From: Heliocidaris erythrogramma
Lineage: Eukaryota > Echinodermata > Echinoidea > Camarodonta > Echinometridae
Direction: 5' to 3'
NCBI GenBank assembly: GCA_025617745.1
Contig: CM046853.1
Coordinates: forward strand, 38,055,065-38,119,064
Length of the DNA: 64,000 bases
Below, one piece after another: positions 1-11,159 of this stretch. Each line of letters begins with the position of its first letter. Positions within the stretch are counted from its first letter, which is position 1. The notes under the pieces were generated by a model. That model saw nothing but the letters and a program-made list of their open reading frames with translations, ran no database searches and had not been told where the DNA came from. A program made the translations under genes and the position numbers.

Positions 1-406
1 TAGGCCCATGGCCAATAACAATCGTAATACAATCAGAACAAAGCGACGTATCTGTTGTAAAGGTAGGCTATTATCAATGCATATGGTACCTAATGATCCG
101 TGTCATGCACAAAATGGCAGCCTCCATGGAAAGACGTAGCAGACAATAGGTGCATCTAGAATATCACGTGGGGTTAATTGTCCTTTAATATTTTTGTGCC
201 TTTTATCACTAGGTGCCTACTCCAGTCCATAGTGCTTACCTTCCAGCTGTTCACACCTTATATGAATAGCATTTTGACCCTAAAGAATGGGCTTTAGAAA
301 AAATTGAATTGAATTAATTTTCAGCCCATCTAAACTAAAGCAGCAATTTGTGTGAATTGAATTCTATGCAGGATTAGCTGGTTATGATTTTTTATTTTTC
401 ATGTAG
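1..406. other. 3' part of an intron (presumed I-A intron upstream of unit 1)
   Basis: AT-rich, no coding pattern. It ends in a pyrimidine-rich tract and the acceptor ATGTAG at 401-406. By analogy with later units the preceding exon should be class I, but it lies outside the window. Confidence 0.6.
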
Positions 407-691
407 GAGAAACCCGCAGCCGTGGTCCCCGCCGTCCAACTGGTGCAAAAGTGAAACCGCGATACGATTCCTTGGGTGTTGAGTGGGAAGAACCTGAAGG
501 TGAAGACGTGGATGGATACAGACTGGAAGTTGGAACTCCCTCTAATCCTCGCCAGTTTACAAGGGACTATGAACCTGGCACAACAAGTGCTGATGTCACA
601 GGTTTAACACCAGATACAGATTATCAAGTCAATCTAGTATCTAGATCCAGATCAGGAGACAGTGAACCTGTAAGAAGAAGAGCTAGAACAA
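407..691 (+). CDS. Fn3 exon 1: class A, unit 1
   Basis: 285 nt, six more than the other class A exons; the extra codons are in the linker (GPRRPTGAKVKPRYDS). Strand B reads VEWEEPEG, strand C DGYRLEVG, tyrosine corner TPDTDYQV, end SGDSEPVRRRART. Donor A|GTGAGT at 692. As the most diverged class A copy it fits an older unit. Confidence 0.93.
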
Positions 692-929
692 GTGAGTGCT
701 CTCCATTTTCCTTCTTTTTTATATTGTATAATGGCAGCAGGATAGCATGTGTTATTTGTTATTTGGATGTGTCAACAGTTTCTCTTTCTCTCTTATGATA
801 CATTAAATATGTAATAATCTTGCTTAAAACATTCCCAACATCTTAGATATGTTAATGTGTGTTTTATTAAATGGATTAATCATATATTTGTGGAAATGTA
901 ATACAATGCTTTTAACCTTTGTCACTAAG

Positions 930-1214
930 GGCAAACCAGACGTTCACAGCGCCCCCAACAAGTTGGAGCGAGTTCATCAAGTCCTGAATCCATTGATGTA
1001 AACTGGCAAGCACCAAGAGATGACAGCATTACCGGATACAGAGTAGATGTTGGGATTCCATCTGATCCACGAAGAGCCTTTTCTCAGCGATACCCTGCTA
1101 GAACAACAAGGGCTTCTGTTCCAGGCCTACAAGAAAACTCTGAATACCAAGTCAGTGTAGTTTCCACCTCAGCATCTGGAGAGAGTGAACCTGTGAGAAA
1201 ATCTGTCAAGACAC
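930..1214 (+). CDS. Fn3 exon 2: class B, unit 1
   Basis: 285 nt with no internal ATG, so an ATG-based gene finder would miss it. The reading frame is open between acceptor CTAAG and donor C|GTAAGT. The linker QTRRSQRPQQVGASSSS is basic and Ser-rich. Strand B is IDVNWQAP, strand C TGYRVDVG, tyrosine corner ENSEYQV, end SGESEPVRKSVKT. The usual Pro two residues before Tyr's Thr/Ser position is replaced (QENSEY). Confidence 0.9.
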
Positions 1215-1538
1215 GTAAGTATGATACATGTATTTGATTTTTCTTTGTGATTAAGTTTCCTCTTTACATTAACTGCTTCTGGTGAAATGACCGATTCATT
1301 TGAATTTTGAGAATTTAAATATCAAAAGTGCCAATCCCAATCTTTTTGCACTGTTTGACTTTATCTTTGACTTGTGATCACCCCTGAAATGTAATTGGTT
1401 ATATGAATTCTTTTGCTGAACCCTTTTATTGATTGAAAATAGTTAGACAATGAGGCACTATTTAAAGTCATTGTCATTTAGTATTAAGCCCTTTTGCTGT
1501 GATGAATGTGAATTTCTTCTTGACATTATGTATTACAG

Positions 1539-1829
1539 AGGCCGGAGACACTCGTCGCCCTCCAAGTCCAAATGGCATGCGAGTGAGGGAAGGCATTGAG
1601 ACTGCAACAGTCAACTGGGAAGCTGCATCTGGTGATGTTGATGAATATGTTGTCAACATGGGTACTGCGGACAACCCAAATCAGTTCACACAACGTGTTC
1701 CAAGTGGAAACAGAAGAAGATTTAGGCAAAACGGTCTTGAACCCGATACAGATTATCAAGTTTCTATCAACTCAGTTAAAGACGGCAGGGAAAGTGAACC
1801 TATCCAACAAGGTTTTAGGACCAGACCTA
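1539..1829 (+). CDS. Fn3 exon 3: class C, unit 1
   Basis: 291 nt. Linker RRPPSPNGMRVREG, strand B ATVNWEA, end ESEPIQQGFRTRP. Strand C has DVDEYVV where other class C copies have DVDGY, a Gly-to-Glu change next to the core Tyr. Acceptor TTACAG, donor A|GTGAGT at 1830. Confidence 0.92.
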
Positions 1830-2125
1830 GTGAGTAATTCATGTTTAATTAATTTGTTATCCATTTTTTTTGTGCGTCAAGGACATTATCATTTTCCATT
1901 GATACAGTCACCCTTCAGATTATTTAAGTTTTTCAAAGGTTTTGACATTGTAACCGAGAAGGAAATTGTGAACCAAGGGATGGTGTCTTGATATGAGACA
2001 AATACCCCTTTTGACTCCTGTTTTTGTTTGTTTATTTTATTTTGTTGTTTTGATTGCTTGAGACATATAGTGTTGTTGAATTTTTTCTGGATATATGAAT
2101 TTTGCTATTACTCTTTTGATGGGTA

Positions 2126-2611
2126 TTAACTCTTTCAGTGCCGATGGCACACACATGTATATGTGACAGATAGACTTGTCATTTTCATAAATTGCGCGAC
2201 CACAGGAAAGGTATATGGTGGTCAATGTATATCAACACTTTGAGCATAAATCAAGCATTCTAAATATATGATTATAATTATATGCTACCATAGAAAATTG
2301 CAGAGAAAATTTCAGATTTTTAAAAAAGATATTACCTTATTTCAACATTAAACAATAGTAAAATGAGAAACCAAAATATAATGGACAAAAAAGAAACTCA
2401 AATGTGATTATCAATAATCCTTATTCATAAAGTTGGGTAAATTAATGTTTGGCATCATAAAATGTGGTAATAAATTTCCTACAAGTTTTGTACACAATAT
2501 CTTGTGAAATTATAGATGGTTAATGAAGTGCACACATTTGAAAAGCAAGCATTGCTCATTTTTTGGTAACATTATGAAGAGAGCTAAACCCCTTGGCACA
2601 GTAAGAGTTAA
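2126..2611. mobile_element. piggyBac-like MITE, copy 1, with TTAA on both sides
   Basis: Flanked by TTAA at 2126-2129 and 2608-2611. The internal 478 bp begins CTCTTTCAGTGCC and ends GGCACAGTAAGAG, imperfect terminal inverted repeats. It has no coding capacity. TTAA target duplication is characteristic of piggyBac-superfamily transposition. A second, more decayed copy of the same sequence lies at 9299-9783, which confirms that it is an interspersed repeat. Confidence 0.72.
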
Positions 2612-2790
2612 TGAATTGACATGTTAAGCACCTGTGTTTAAGTTCTAAGTTCAATTCTATTTGGTGAAAACAAATCAAAATGAAAAATTAGAAGAGTAGC
2701 AAAGCACATCACAGTCATTAAAGTAGAGCATAAAAGTATTTAAGTAAAGTATATTCTGATATTTTAATATAATGAGTAGAGTAACATTTT

Positions 2791-3770
2791 TATGCCGGAG
2801 GCATTATGTTTTTGGGTCGTCCGTCCGTCCGTCCGTCCGTCCGTCTGTCCGTCCATCCCCTTTTCGTTCTCGCAATAACTTCAAAACCGTTTTTTTTTTA
2901 TCAGTTTGTAACTTGGCCCATGAATGCATATGGGAGGGACGATGAACTGATTAGATTTTGGGGTCTCAAGGTCAAAGGTCAAAGGTCATAGAGGTCATTA
3001 TATACATAAAAATGTTTCGTTGTCGCGATAACTTCAAAACCGTTTGGCGGATCAGTTTGTAACTTAGCCCATGTATGCATATGGGAATAACGATGAACTG
3101 ATCAGATTTTGGGGTCTCAAGGACAAAGGTCAAAGGTCATAGAGGTCATTATATACATAGAAATGGTTCGTCCTTGCGATAACTTCAAAACCGTTTGGCG
3201 GATCAGTTTGTAACTTGGCCCATGTTTGCATATGGGAGGGACGATGAACTGATTAGATTTTAGGGTCTCAAGGTCAAAGGTCAAAGGTCAGAGGCGTCAT
3301 TATGTACATAAAAATGGTTCGTTCTTGCAATAACTTCAGTTGTTTGACAAATCAACCTCTAACTTGGCCCATGTATGCATACATGTATGTGAGGGACGGT
3401 GAACTGATTAGATTTTAGGGGATCTCAAGGTCAAAGTTCAAAGGTCATAGAGGTCATTATATACATAAAAATGGTTCGTGATGTATGGAGTCTAGGCCTA
3501 CCTATTTTAGAAATTTCAAGGGGACAGTGGTCTATTTGCTATAAAATATCTATTTCCTTGGTGTATTTGATGATTGTAAGTTATCAATGGTAATTAAGTT
3601 TTTTGTTTGAAAATAAAATGAAATAAATTTTCTGTCTCCCGTGCTTTTGAAGTAAAAAGATTTGTAATTTTGATGGACCAATCCTTTTTAAAGTGTACAT
3701 GTATGCCATACATTGCCAATCTGGTGATGGCGGAGGCATAAGTTCCGACCGTGCGTGGTCGGAGATTCAT
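2791..3770. repeat. Interspersed repeat with about 4.5 tandem units of 151 bp (TATGCC...GGCATA family)
   Basis: Starts TATGCCGGAGGCATTATG, followed by a GTCC microsatellite (2818-2856). Units then start near 2865, 3018, 3169 and 3320, each with a 'GATAACTTCAAAACCG' phrase and a 'GGTCAAAGGTCA' phrase. It closes with GCGGAGGCATA near 3730-3740, the inverted complement of the start. Related copies occur at 14490 and 32441. No ORF is conserved across units. Confidence 0.75.
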
Positions 3771-3914
3771 CTAGTTCTAGTTTTTTTTAATGAAGACTCC
3801 TTGTTGTCCTCTCTGTTTTTAAGTAACTCTTGAAAGAATAGTGTATAATACTTTCCCCCAAAATGTACCATGTGCCTTAATTGGCATGCAGAGAATCAAG
3901 TGATCTTTGACTGA

Positions 3915-4090
3915 ATAATAATAATAATAATAATTATGATGCCTGCTTTTATATGGCGCCTTTCCAGTTATTACTGATCAAAGCCTTTCTCACTATTATT
4001 ACCCTGGTCATTGGATCCAGCTCAATTCTGGACATAGTGCACATTCTTCACTTCACTCGAGAGCATTCCAGTCTGCCGGCCATTTTACAA
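3915..4090. repeat. (TAA)n tail with 'TATATGGCGCC' motif, probable retroposon 3' end fragment
   Basis: Seven TAA-like units followed by a TTTATATGGCGCC box. Similar (TAA)n plus AGCGC boxes appear near 7090-7160 and 39184-39225. Such tails are typical of LINE/SINE 3' ends in marine invertebrates. The boundary is uncertain. Confidence 0.35.
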
Positions 4091-4395
4091 GTGCACTGAA
4101 AAGGGTGGGATAATGTGGATCCACGTTATACAATTCATAAGTGGCTATTATTGGCATAATAGAAACATTAATAATGCATAATTTTTTTACTCTGGTTCTG
4201 CTCTTAAATTTGTATAATGCTCCTATTATGCTGCTACTAAGCACATTGTGGGGTTTATGAATGGGGTATTATAGTGTTGATGACTCTTTAATGCTTTCAA
4301 GTTGACACTTAATGTTTTCAATATTGATTTGAATAAATAGTCATTAACATGTTGAAAATTAAGCCTGAGATCACACTGACAGGATTCTATGAAAA

Positions 4396-5117
4396 ATGAA
4401 TGTTATACCCAAATTTATTGGATTTATTGATCAAACTACTTGTCATCATGCTGTAATGTCACTTATTCTTTCCAGACTAGACTATTGCAAGCTTCTTTCC
4501 TCTATACCAAAATCTCATGTAAACCGTCTACAGCGTCTGCAGAATTGGGCTGCACGTCTTGTTTTTGAGGTTGGCAGAAGTCATTCTTCCCAACCTTTAC
4601 TTCGTTCCCTTCACTGGCTGCCCATTCAAAAACGTATCATCTTCAAATTAGTTCTTTATGTTTATAAATCTCTCAATAACCAGGCTCCAGGATACATATC
4701 TGAATGCTTAACTGTATATACACCTAGTAGAAATCTCAGATCCTCAAATCATAACCTTCAGCTCAGCTACCCAATGACCCAAAATTTGTCAGGTGATAGA
4801 ACTGCATCGAGGCTATGGAATAATCTCCCCTTGACCATTAGACAGTCATCATCCATAAAGACCTTTACAAAAGCTGTGAAATCATATTTATTTTAAATCC
4901 GCTATCAAACTTTGTAACAGGTACATTCATTACATTTTGTCTCCATAAAACCAGCTGGTATTTTCCCACATGGACGATTGAAGAGTTTTCTGATTTGTGT
5001 TTATATAAAAAAATATAATATGTTGTATAATTTAAATATTTTGTAAACGCACCGAGCCTTATGGGAAGGGTGTACTAAATGCTTGTTGTATTGTATGGTA
5101 TTGTATTGTAAATTAAA
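4396..5117 (+). mobile_element. 5'-truncated non-LTR retrotransposon (LINE) 3' end
   Basis: An open frame at 4396-4896 encodes the C-terminal region that follows the reverse transcriptase in CR1/L2/jockey-like LINEs: SRLDYCKLL, LQRLQNWAARLVFE, LRSLHWLPIQKRI, and near the end SRLWNNLPLTIR followed by the final FTKAVKSYLF. It ends with a stop at 4894-4896. The 3' region runs to a TTGTA-rich tail at 5085-5117. The catalytic RT core is absent, so this is a dead 5'-truncated insertion. It lies just upstream of exon 4's acceptor. Confidence 0.82.
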
Positions 5118-5153
5118 TCATATCTAACAGGTTAAGTTTCCTTTTGCTTTTAG

Positions 5154-5432
5154 GACGAGCTCAACCTACTAGGCCCCCTACTGGTGTGAGGGTGAATACA
5201 AGATATGATTCAATGGCAGTCCAGTGGGAAGAACCTGAAGATGAGAATGTTGATGGATACAGATTGCAAGTTGGAACACCCTCTGATCCCCAGCAGTTTG
5301 TAGGGGAATACCCTCGTGGCACAGCAGTGGCTGTTGTCCCAGACTTAGACCCAGATACAAATTATCAAGTGAATCTAGTATCTACCTCCCAATCAGGAGA
5401 AAGCTCACCTGTAAGAAGGAGAGCTAGAACAA
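5154..5432 (+). CDS. Fn3 exon 4: class D, unit 1
   Basis: 279 nt. Linker TRPPTGVRVNTRYDSMAV, strand B VQWEEPED, strand C DGYRLQVG, tyrosine corner DPDTNYQV. The turn before strand G is SGESSPVRRRART, with Ser where other copies have Glu. Acceptor TTTTAG, donor A|GTGAGT. Confidence 0.93.
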
Positions 5433-6293
5433 GTGAGTGTTCGCTATTCATTTTGTAATTATTACTTGCAGCAATAGAAGGCCTGTGAAGCTATTGGTAA
5501 CAGACTTTGTCAAAACGTTTTTATAGGTAGATTTTTGCGATCATAAATCAAGATATTTTATTTTTATAGGTTCGTACATGTATCCTGAATAAATAAAGAT
5601 ACATTCATTGTTCAAGTTAAATAGATTTTCTCTCTGATATATTTTTGCAAAGAAGATAACAGAATGTTAATGAAAATAGTTTGTTAGTCAGTCATAGTAA
5701 TTAAATCAATTATTGTACAATTTAGTTCACTTCTTGACAGTTTTTAATTTCACCAATATATCTACTTGTAACCATTTTTAAGTTGAGAGACTATATTCAA
5801 AGGCATTTATAAAGGATGTAGATTACTCCGGAAAAGTGTAGGAAGGGGGAAATGAAAATCTACATCATTTTTGCAGTCCTGTGCATATCTGGAAAACTTT
5901 GAAGAGGATAAAAGTTAATTTTATTGAATACGTAAATTGTCTTTTGAATACTGGAAATGAAATGCTCTTCTAACTTACTCAAAGAAACTGTAAGTTTCTT
6001 TATATTTTTCATTGTTTGAAGAGAGATTGAAAATTAGTACTTTCCACAGAATTATGAATTACAAAATTAAACTTACAAATCTTTGATTGTAGACCGAATG
6101 ACAAGATAATCTATGCTAACCTTAAGTTTGCATGATGCTACATTGAATTTTTTTTTTGCTCCTTATATGTTATATTTACAATTTTGTCATTGAAAATGAT
6201 CAGAATTTTAATTCTGAAGAAGAGTCGCCATTTAACATAGCAAGTTCATAATATATGTGTTAATTAAGGCATGTCTTTTGCCTTGTTATATAG
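5433..6293. other. D-E intron of unit 1
   Basis: 861 nt, AT-rich, with no repeat family or coding pattern that I recognise. It ends in the acceptor ATATAG. Confidence 0.6.
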
Positions 6294-6578
6294 GGCGAAC
6301 TCGACGCCCAAAGCGCCCCCAACGGACAAGAGCAAGTTCATCAAGTCCTGACTCCATTGATGTCACCTGGCAAGATCCAGATGATGAAAATGTTGATGGA
6401 TACAGGGTGGATGTTGGAACACCATCCAATCCTCGGTCAAAGTTCTCTCGACGAATCCCTCGTGGAACTAATTCAGTCAATGTCCCAGGCTTGGATGCAG
6501 ATTCGGATTACCAAGTCAGTGTATCATCAACCTCACCATCAGGAGATAGTGAACCTGTAAAGAAGACTGCAAGCACAC
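6294..6578 (+). CDS. Fn3 exon 5: class E, unit 1
   Basis: 285 nt. Polybasic linker RTRRPKRPQRTRASSSS, strand B IDVTWQDP, strand C DGYRVDVG, tyrosine corner DADSDYQV. It ends SGDSEPVKKTAST, whereas other class E copies end VRKSVKT. Donor C|GTAAGT at 6579. Confidence 0.93.
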
Positions 6579-7210
6579 GTAAGTATTGTAGAAATTATGT
6601 TTGCCCATGATATACAAGGTGATTTGGCCAAGATTTTGTTTTGAATTCATTTATGTAGTTTCGTGCACCAGTTTACGTTGATGTATTTTGTAAGAAGATT
6701 TTCAATTAAATATGTCCCACTTTTTTAATTGTCATTTTAGAAGAATGTCACACATGTATAAACCAGGTTTGAGAAGAATTTTGCTCTATCCTTAAACTAA
6801 AAATTCAGTTCTGTTTGAGCTCCAAAATATCGTAAAAAAGTAGACTGCAAATTCAGTTCAGTGTGAGCCCCAAAGTACCTATATAATTTTCCTACAATGA
6901 ATGTGTCGGGTCAAACAAATATATCAGTATCATTAAAAATTTTGCAAATTCATGTGGTTGAGGTAACCTAGCTGGCTTTAATATGTATTTGCCACGATTG
7001 GGAAAGTGAAACGTGGCCCTTACTCTACTGACTGATTTTTCTCTATATCATGGACAAAAAAAGAATTGTTTTAATACTAGGCCAATTCAAATTACTACAT
7101 GTATTAATAATTAACATTTATATAACGCTTAATTTATATGTTGTTTCTAAGTGCTTAACAAACTTTAGGATAAACTAAACAAACAAGTTATGTAGAAAAA
7201 CATTAGTAAC

Positions 7211-7882
7211 TAGAAAGGCCGTCAAAGGCGGCAGACCCACGCCTTAGCGGCGCTACAGATCGAGTAGTTGCATTCTTTCCCTAATTGATTCTTTCCTGTC
7301 ACTATATTTTATATTTTATATTTTTCTCTTTTTTTATCACAATAAAGACTTCCAGATTTGGCATAATCTACTATTTAATACATGCATGCAAAATATTATG
7401 GTTACTTATTGTTATTATTATTATGTAATTGGCACAATGATACTGCATGTGAATATATTTGTTTGTGTATTTTACCTTGATTATTGTGAAAAATGTTATT
7501 TTTAAAAAGGAAGTAATAAAATATTCTTAAAAACAAAAAAAACTATCCGAAATGAAGTTCTTATAACCGATCATCACAAAAATCTAATCGATTCTTTTCC
7601 TAATCGATTCTTTCTTGTCACTATCCGAACCAACTGAAGTTTGGGTCAAAACTTCAAGATCACACATAATTTTCAGGGGTCAACCGATCATCACGAAAAT
7701 CTAATCGATTCTTTGCTGTCACTATCCGAACATTCCCTGAAAATTTGGTGCAAATCCGTTCACCCGTTCTCTAGTTATCTTGTACACAAACAAACACACA
7801 AACAAACAAACAAACAAACAAACAAACAAACAAACATACGGAGCCCTTTACATAACCCTGCCGATTTTATCGGCGTGGGTAA
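7211..7882. repeat. Interspersed repeat bounded by ACCCACGCC / GGCGTGGGT
   Basis: Left part (7211-7255) has GGCCGTCAAAGGCGGCAGACCCACGCC-like sequence. The right end (7855-7882) reads CTGCCGATTTTATCGGCGTGGGT, itself a small hairpin. Internal repeated phrases include 'CCGATCATCACRAAAATC' (7569, 7685) and 'TTTCTTGTCACTATCCGAAC'. An (AAAC)n microsatellite sits at 7790-7834. There is no coding capacity. Confidence 0.6.
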
Positions 7883-8029
7883 TAACAATCATGAGAAGGA
7901 CATCATATATAGAAATACAGTATAAGACAAAGTCATAAGACTAAATAAATTATGAAATTATGCGTAGATATAACTACAAATTCGGAATTACAACGTGATC
8001 ATATATATATTTTAACTAAATTGTGGTAT

Positions 8030-8218
8030 TTACAGAGTGAAGAGTGAAGAGATCTTTAATCTGGTTTTAACAGTGGCAAGTGCGGGGAAGTCATGGATAA
8101 ATACAGGCAGATTGTTCCAGAGTTTGGGGAGCACATACGGGAAAGGCACGGTGCCATAGTGGGTGACATGTCGCTGACTTGTAAGCTGACAATTCAAATT
8201 ACTACATGTAGCTGACAT
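8030..8218 (-). mobile_element. LINE C-terminal fragment, minus strand
   Basis: Minus-strand translation ends LPKLWNNLPVFIHDFPALATV-type sequence and then a Leu/Phe-terminated tail and stop. This is the same C-terminal motif (LWNNLP...) seen in the plus-strand LINE at 4396, from another family member. It is a fragment only. Confidence 0.6.
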
Positions 8219-8417
8219 TGACGTACCTCTCTTGGCTCAGTGATGCAACTGGCACAAGGCCCCTGACATTGTATGCTGATGCCAAGGCAATGTCATAGTC
8301 TGACAAGCCACTTCAGTGGATGAAGCTGACATCTATATGGTATTTTTCTTTATGTATAATGAATTTGAATGGGGAACCTGTATGTACTAGTATGTGATTA
8401 TTTGTCCATCTCTGTAG

Positions 8418-8708
8418 AGAGGCGTGGTCCTGGGGGCATCTCTCCACCAAATGGCATGCAGTTGAATGAAGAACCATCTTCTGTCAGAGTTAACTGGGGT
8501 GCATCAGGCAGTGACAATATCGACGGATACACCGTCAGTATAGGAACTCGAAACAACCCAAATCAGTTCACTGAGAATGTTCCCAAGACAAGTAGAAGCT
8601 TCAGGAAAAAAGGCCTGCGTCCAGGTACAGATTATCAAGCTTCTGTCAAGGCATATAACGCAGATGGAGAAAGTGAACCTGTTCAACAAGGTTTTAGGAC
8701 AAAGCCCA
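8418..8708 (+). CDS. Fn3 exon 6: class F, unit 1
   Basis: 291 nt. Linker RRGPGGISPPNGMQLNEEPS, strand B VRVNWGAS, strand C DGYTVSIG, tyrosine corner RPGTDYQA, end GESEPVQQGFRTKP. Acceptor TGTAG, donor A|GTGAGT. The most diverged class F copy (TENVPKTSRSF against TQF.Q.VPKTTTSL in later units). Confidence 0.93.
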
Positions 8709-10216
8709 GTGAGTACAAATGCATGTTGTATTTAGAAACTATACTTGTTATTGGTCAAGATGTGCTATCATCATTTTGATGTACATGTGGTCAGAAGTTC
8801 AATGATTTTGTAGACAGATGTTGAACCAGACAGGTAACATACCATGAATTAAGAGAAGAAGATTAAGTCATACATGTAGTAGTTCAGAGTTTTCTTATAG
8901 TCTAAATATATCAGTTTTCTCCCCTCAAATTGGCAACAATTATTCTTATTTTCCTTTCCTGCATAGTTTGATGAAAAAAAATAGGTGTTTATTGAAATGA
9001 ATCAGTGTGGATGAAAATTGCCAAATTTAACAGAAAATTTGCAAATTTGTACACGTAGGTAGTGATTATATATTTTATATCGTGTTGCCAGTTTAGAGAC
9101 TTTAATGATTAGGTACAATTAAATCACTCTCATCTGCACAACATACTGCATTGTGATTTTTGCTCTCTCTGCTCATGTATAATGTGTAATTCTTAGCATT
9201 CTGGATCAAAAGGTAATGTTAAAAATCTCACTAAAAGGAGTCACTATACTGATACGGGGTAAATAAACAATAGATTATAAAAGACGGATGCTGGTACATT
9301 AACTCTTTCAGTGCCAGTGGCACGTATATGTGACAGATAGACTTGTCATTTTCATTCAACAGTTGCTCGACCACGGGAAAGGTATATGGTGGTCAGTGTA
9401 TATCAAACATTTGAGCATAAATCAAGCATTCTAAATATGTGATTATAACTATATGCTACCATAGAAATTTTCAGAAAAAATTGCAAATTTTTAAACAGAT
9501 ATTACCTTACTTCAACATTGAATAATAGTAAACAAATGAGAAACCAAAATATAAGGGACAAAAAGGAAACTCAAATGTAATTTTGATTCTTATGCTTAAA
9601 GTTGGGTAAAGTAATAATGTTTGGTATCATAAGAAATGGTACTAAATTTCCTAGAAGTTTTGTACACAATATTTCGTGAAATAATAGATGGTTAATGAAG
9701 TGCGGATATTTGAAAAGTAAGCATTGATCACATCTTGGTAAAATTTTGAAGAGAGCTAAACACCGTGGCACAGTAGGTGTAAATATATTTGCTACATGTA
9801 CATTGTACTTCTCATATGAGATGTACAACGTGTTAAATGTAAAACTTATGCAAATAATTTTAAGCAGGAAGCAGACACCACTTTTTATGTGTCAAATCAT
9901 GAAAATTGTAAATTGTATACTACACAGAAATAAAATTTATTCTTTGAAGCACATGGCCTTGCATAGAAAGGATGTCATGATGTAGGTCATGAAGGAATGT
10001 ATAAAAATCTGCTTCCCATGTTTTAAAACTTAATGTTACAATGTACAGCGGTGAAAGATAAATGGATATAGATTTGCATTTGGGATTGATCAATGAATAG
10101 AGAATAGAGAATAGAGTTTCAAATCACCCAGTTGATAAAGTTATTTGAAAATTTTAGGGAAGACATAAATCGTAATGAGAATGTAACTATGAATATTTAT
10201 TTCACCTACGATTTAG
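8709..10216. other. F-G intron of unit 1
   Basis: 1.5 kb. Apart from the TTAA MITE copy at 9299-9783 it is AT-rich sequence without a recognisable element. Confidence 0.6.
9299..9783. mobile_element. piggyBac-like MITE, copy 2 (decayed right end)
   Basis: Starts at TTAA (9299-9302) with CTCTTTCAGTGCCAG and matches 2130-2607 along its whole length, including the 'GGTATATGGTGGTCA' and 'AGAGAGCTAAAC' stretches. The right end reads GTGGCACAGTAGGTGTAAA, so the closing TTAA has mutated. Small indels separate the two copies. Confidence 0.7.
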
Positions 10217-10495
10217 AGCGAACTCGAGGTCCCAAGCCCCCAGTCAACACCAGGGCAAATACTCGCTACGATTCAATAGCAGTAAGATGGGATGAACCTG
10301 ATGATGAAAATGTTGAGGGATACAGACTTGAAGTTGGGACTTCATCTGAACCTAACCAGGCCTCTTGGAATTTTCCTCGGGGCACACAAGATTTCACTAT
10401 TCCAGACCTAGATCCAGATACAGATTATGATGTCAAATTGTATTCCACTTCACCATCAGGAGATAGTGAACCTGTCAGACGAAGAGGAAGAACAA
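10217..10495 (+). CDS. Fn3 exon 7: class G, unit 1
   Basis: 279 nt. Linker RTRGPKPPVNTRANTRYDS, strand B VRWDEPDD, strand C EGYRLEVG, a class-specific second Trp (ASWNFPRG), tyrosine corner DPDTDYDV, end SGDSEPVRRRGRT. Acceptor TTTAG, donor A|GTGAGT. Confidence 0.93.
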
Positions 10496-10662
10496 GTGAG
10501 TAATAGTCATTGTTGGTATAATTGGAATAATTGTTCAATTAAAAATTTGTTACTAGCAATGTGCAAAATATTCATTCTGTCCATAGATATTGAATAAATG
10601 CTGGTTTGAATCTTGCACCAGTAGTTCAGATGTTTTTTTTCTGAGCCACGCCATATCATCAT

Positions 10663-10802
10663 ATAGAGGGTTCCCAGAAGCAGCTATGCTGGAGGACATA
10701 ACAAAAACCTGTGCACTAGACCATGACAACAGTGGCTTTTCATAGTCTGATGCACAGGTTTTTATTATGTCCTCCAGCATGGCTGCCGTGAGAACCCTCT
10801 AT
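10663..10802. mobile_element. Near-palindromic MITE, about 140 bp
   Basis: The left arm TAGAGGGTTC (10664) ... GCTGGAGGACATAA ... AAAACCTGTGCA is repeated in reverse complement as TGCACAGGTTTT ... TTATGTCCTCCAGC ... GAACCCTCTA (ending 10801). Arms are about 50 bp around a short loop. TA flanks both ends, consistent with a Tc1/mariner-type MITE. Confidence 0.65.
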
Positions 10803-11159
10803 CAACACAAAGCACAGTATTCACAGTACGTTAAGATACACACACCCCCAAACACACCAGCATATACATGCCAGTGTCAAGTTACCTCTTTGGACTCATG
10901 AATTTGAACAGATGCTAGCAGATTTCATTTTCTTATTTTGCAAAGTCTATATTAATTTGAAGTTGAAACACATCTTATGTTTTGAATGGTAGGTTCTTAC
11001 ATATTTTGATATGTAGATTGATATCTATAGGACTGTATTATAAATTTGTGGATTTGTGGACAGTTAACAAGAGATGTTTAGGTACCTTAGTGGTGCAGAA
11101 TGCAAAATTCATATTGTTGACAAACATAATTTTATTTAGAAACATTTCGACCATTTAAG

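Larger units (their letters stand above)
1830..5153. other. C-D intron of unit 1 (3.3 kb), filled with repeats
   Basis: Much longer than the 240-nt C-D introns of units 3 and 5. It holds a TTAA-flanked MITE, a hairpin-plus-tandem-repeat element and a LINE 3' end, each listed separately. Between 1850 and 2125 and between 2612 and 2790 I recognise nothing. Confidence 0.7.

Noticed and set aside
8504-8689. Minus-strand ORFs across Fn3 exons (here and at 6286-6480, 14035-14286, 29134-29400, 40089-40310 and others)
   Set aside because: They are antisense shadows of the Fn3 exons and recur only because the exons recur; no independent motif.
10132-10216. Upstream in-frame ATG codons before several Fn3 exons, suggesting separate small genes
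   Set aside because: The frames start in intron sequence upstream of a good AG acceptor and are not conserved between units; the exons are internal.
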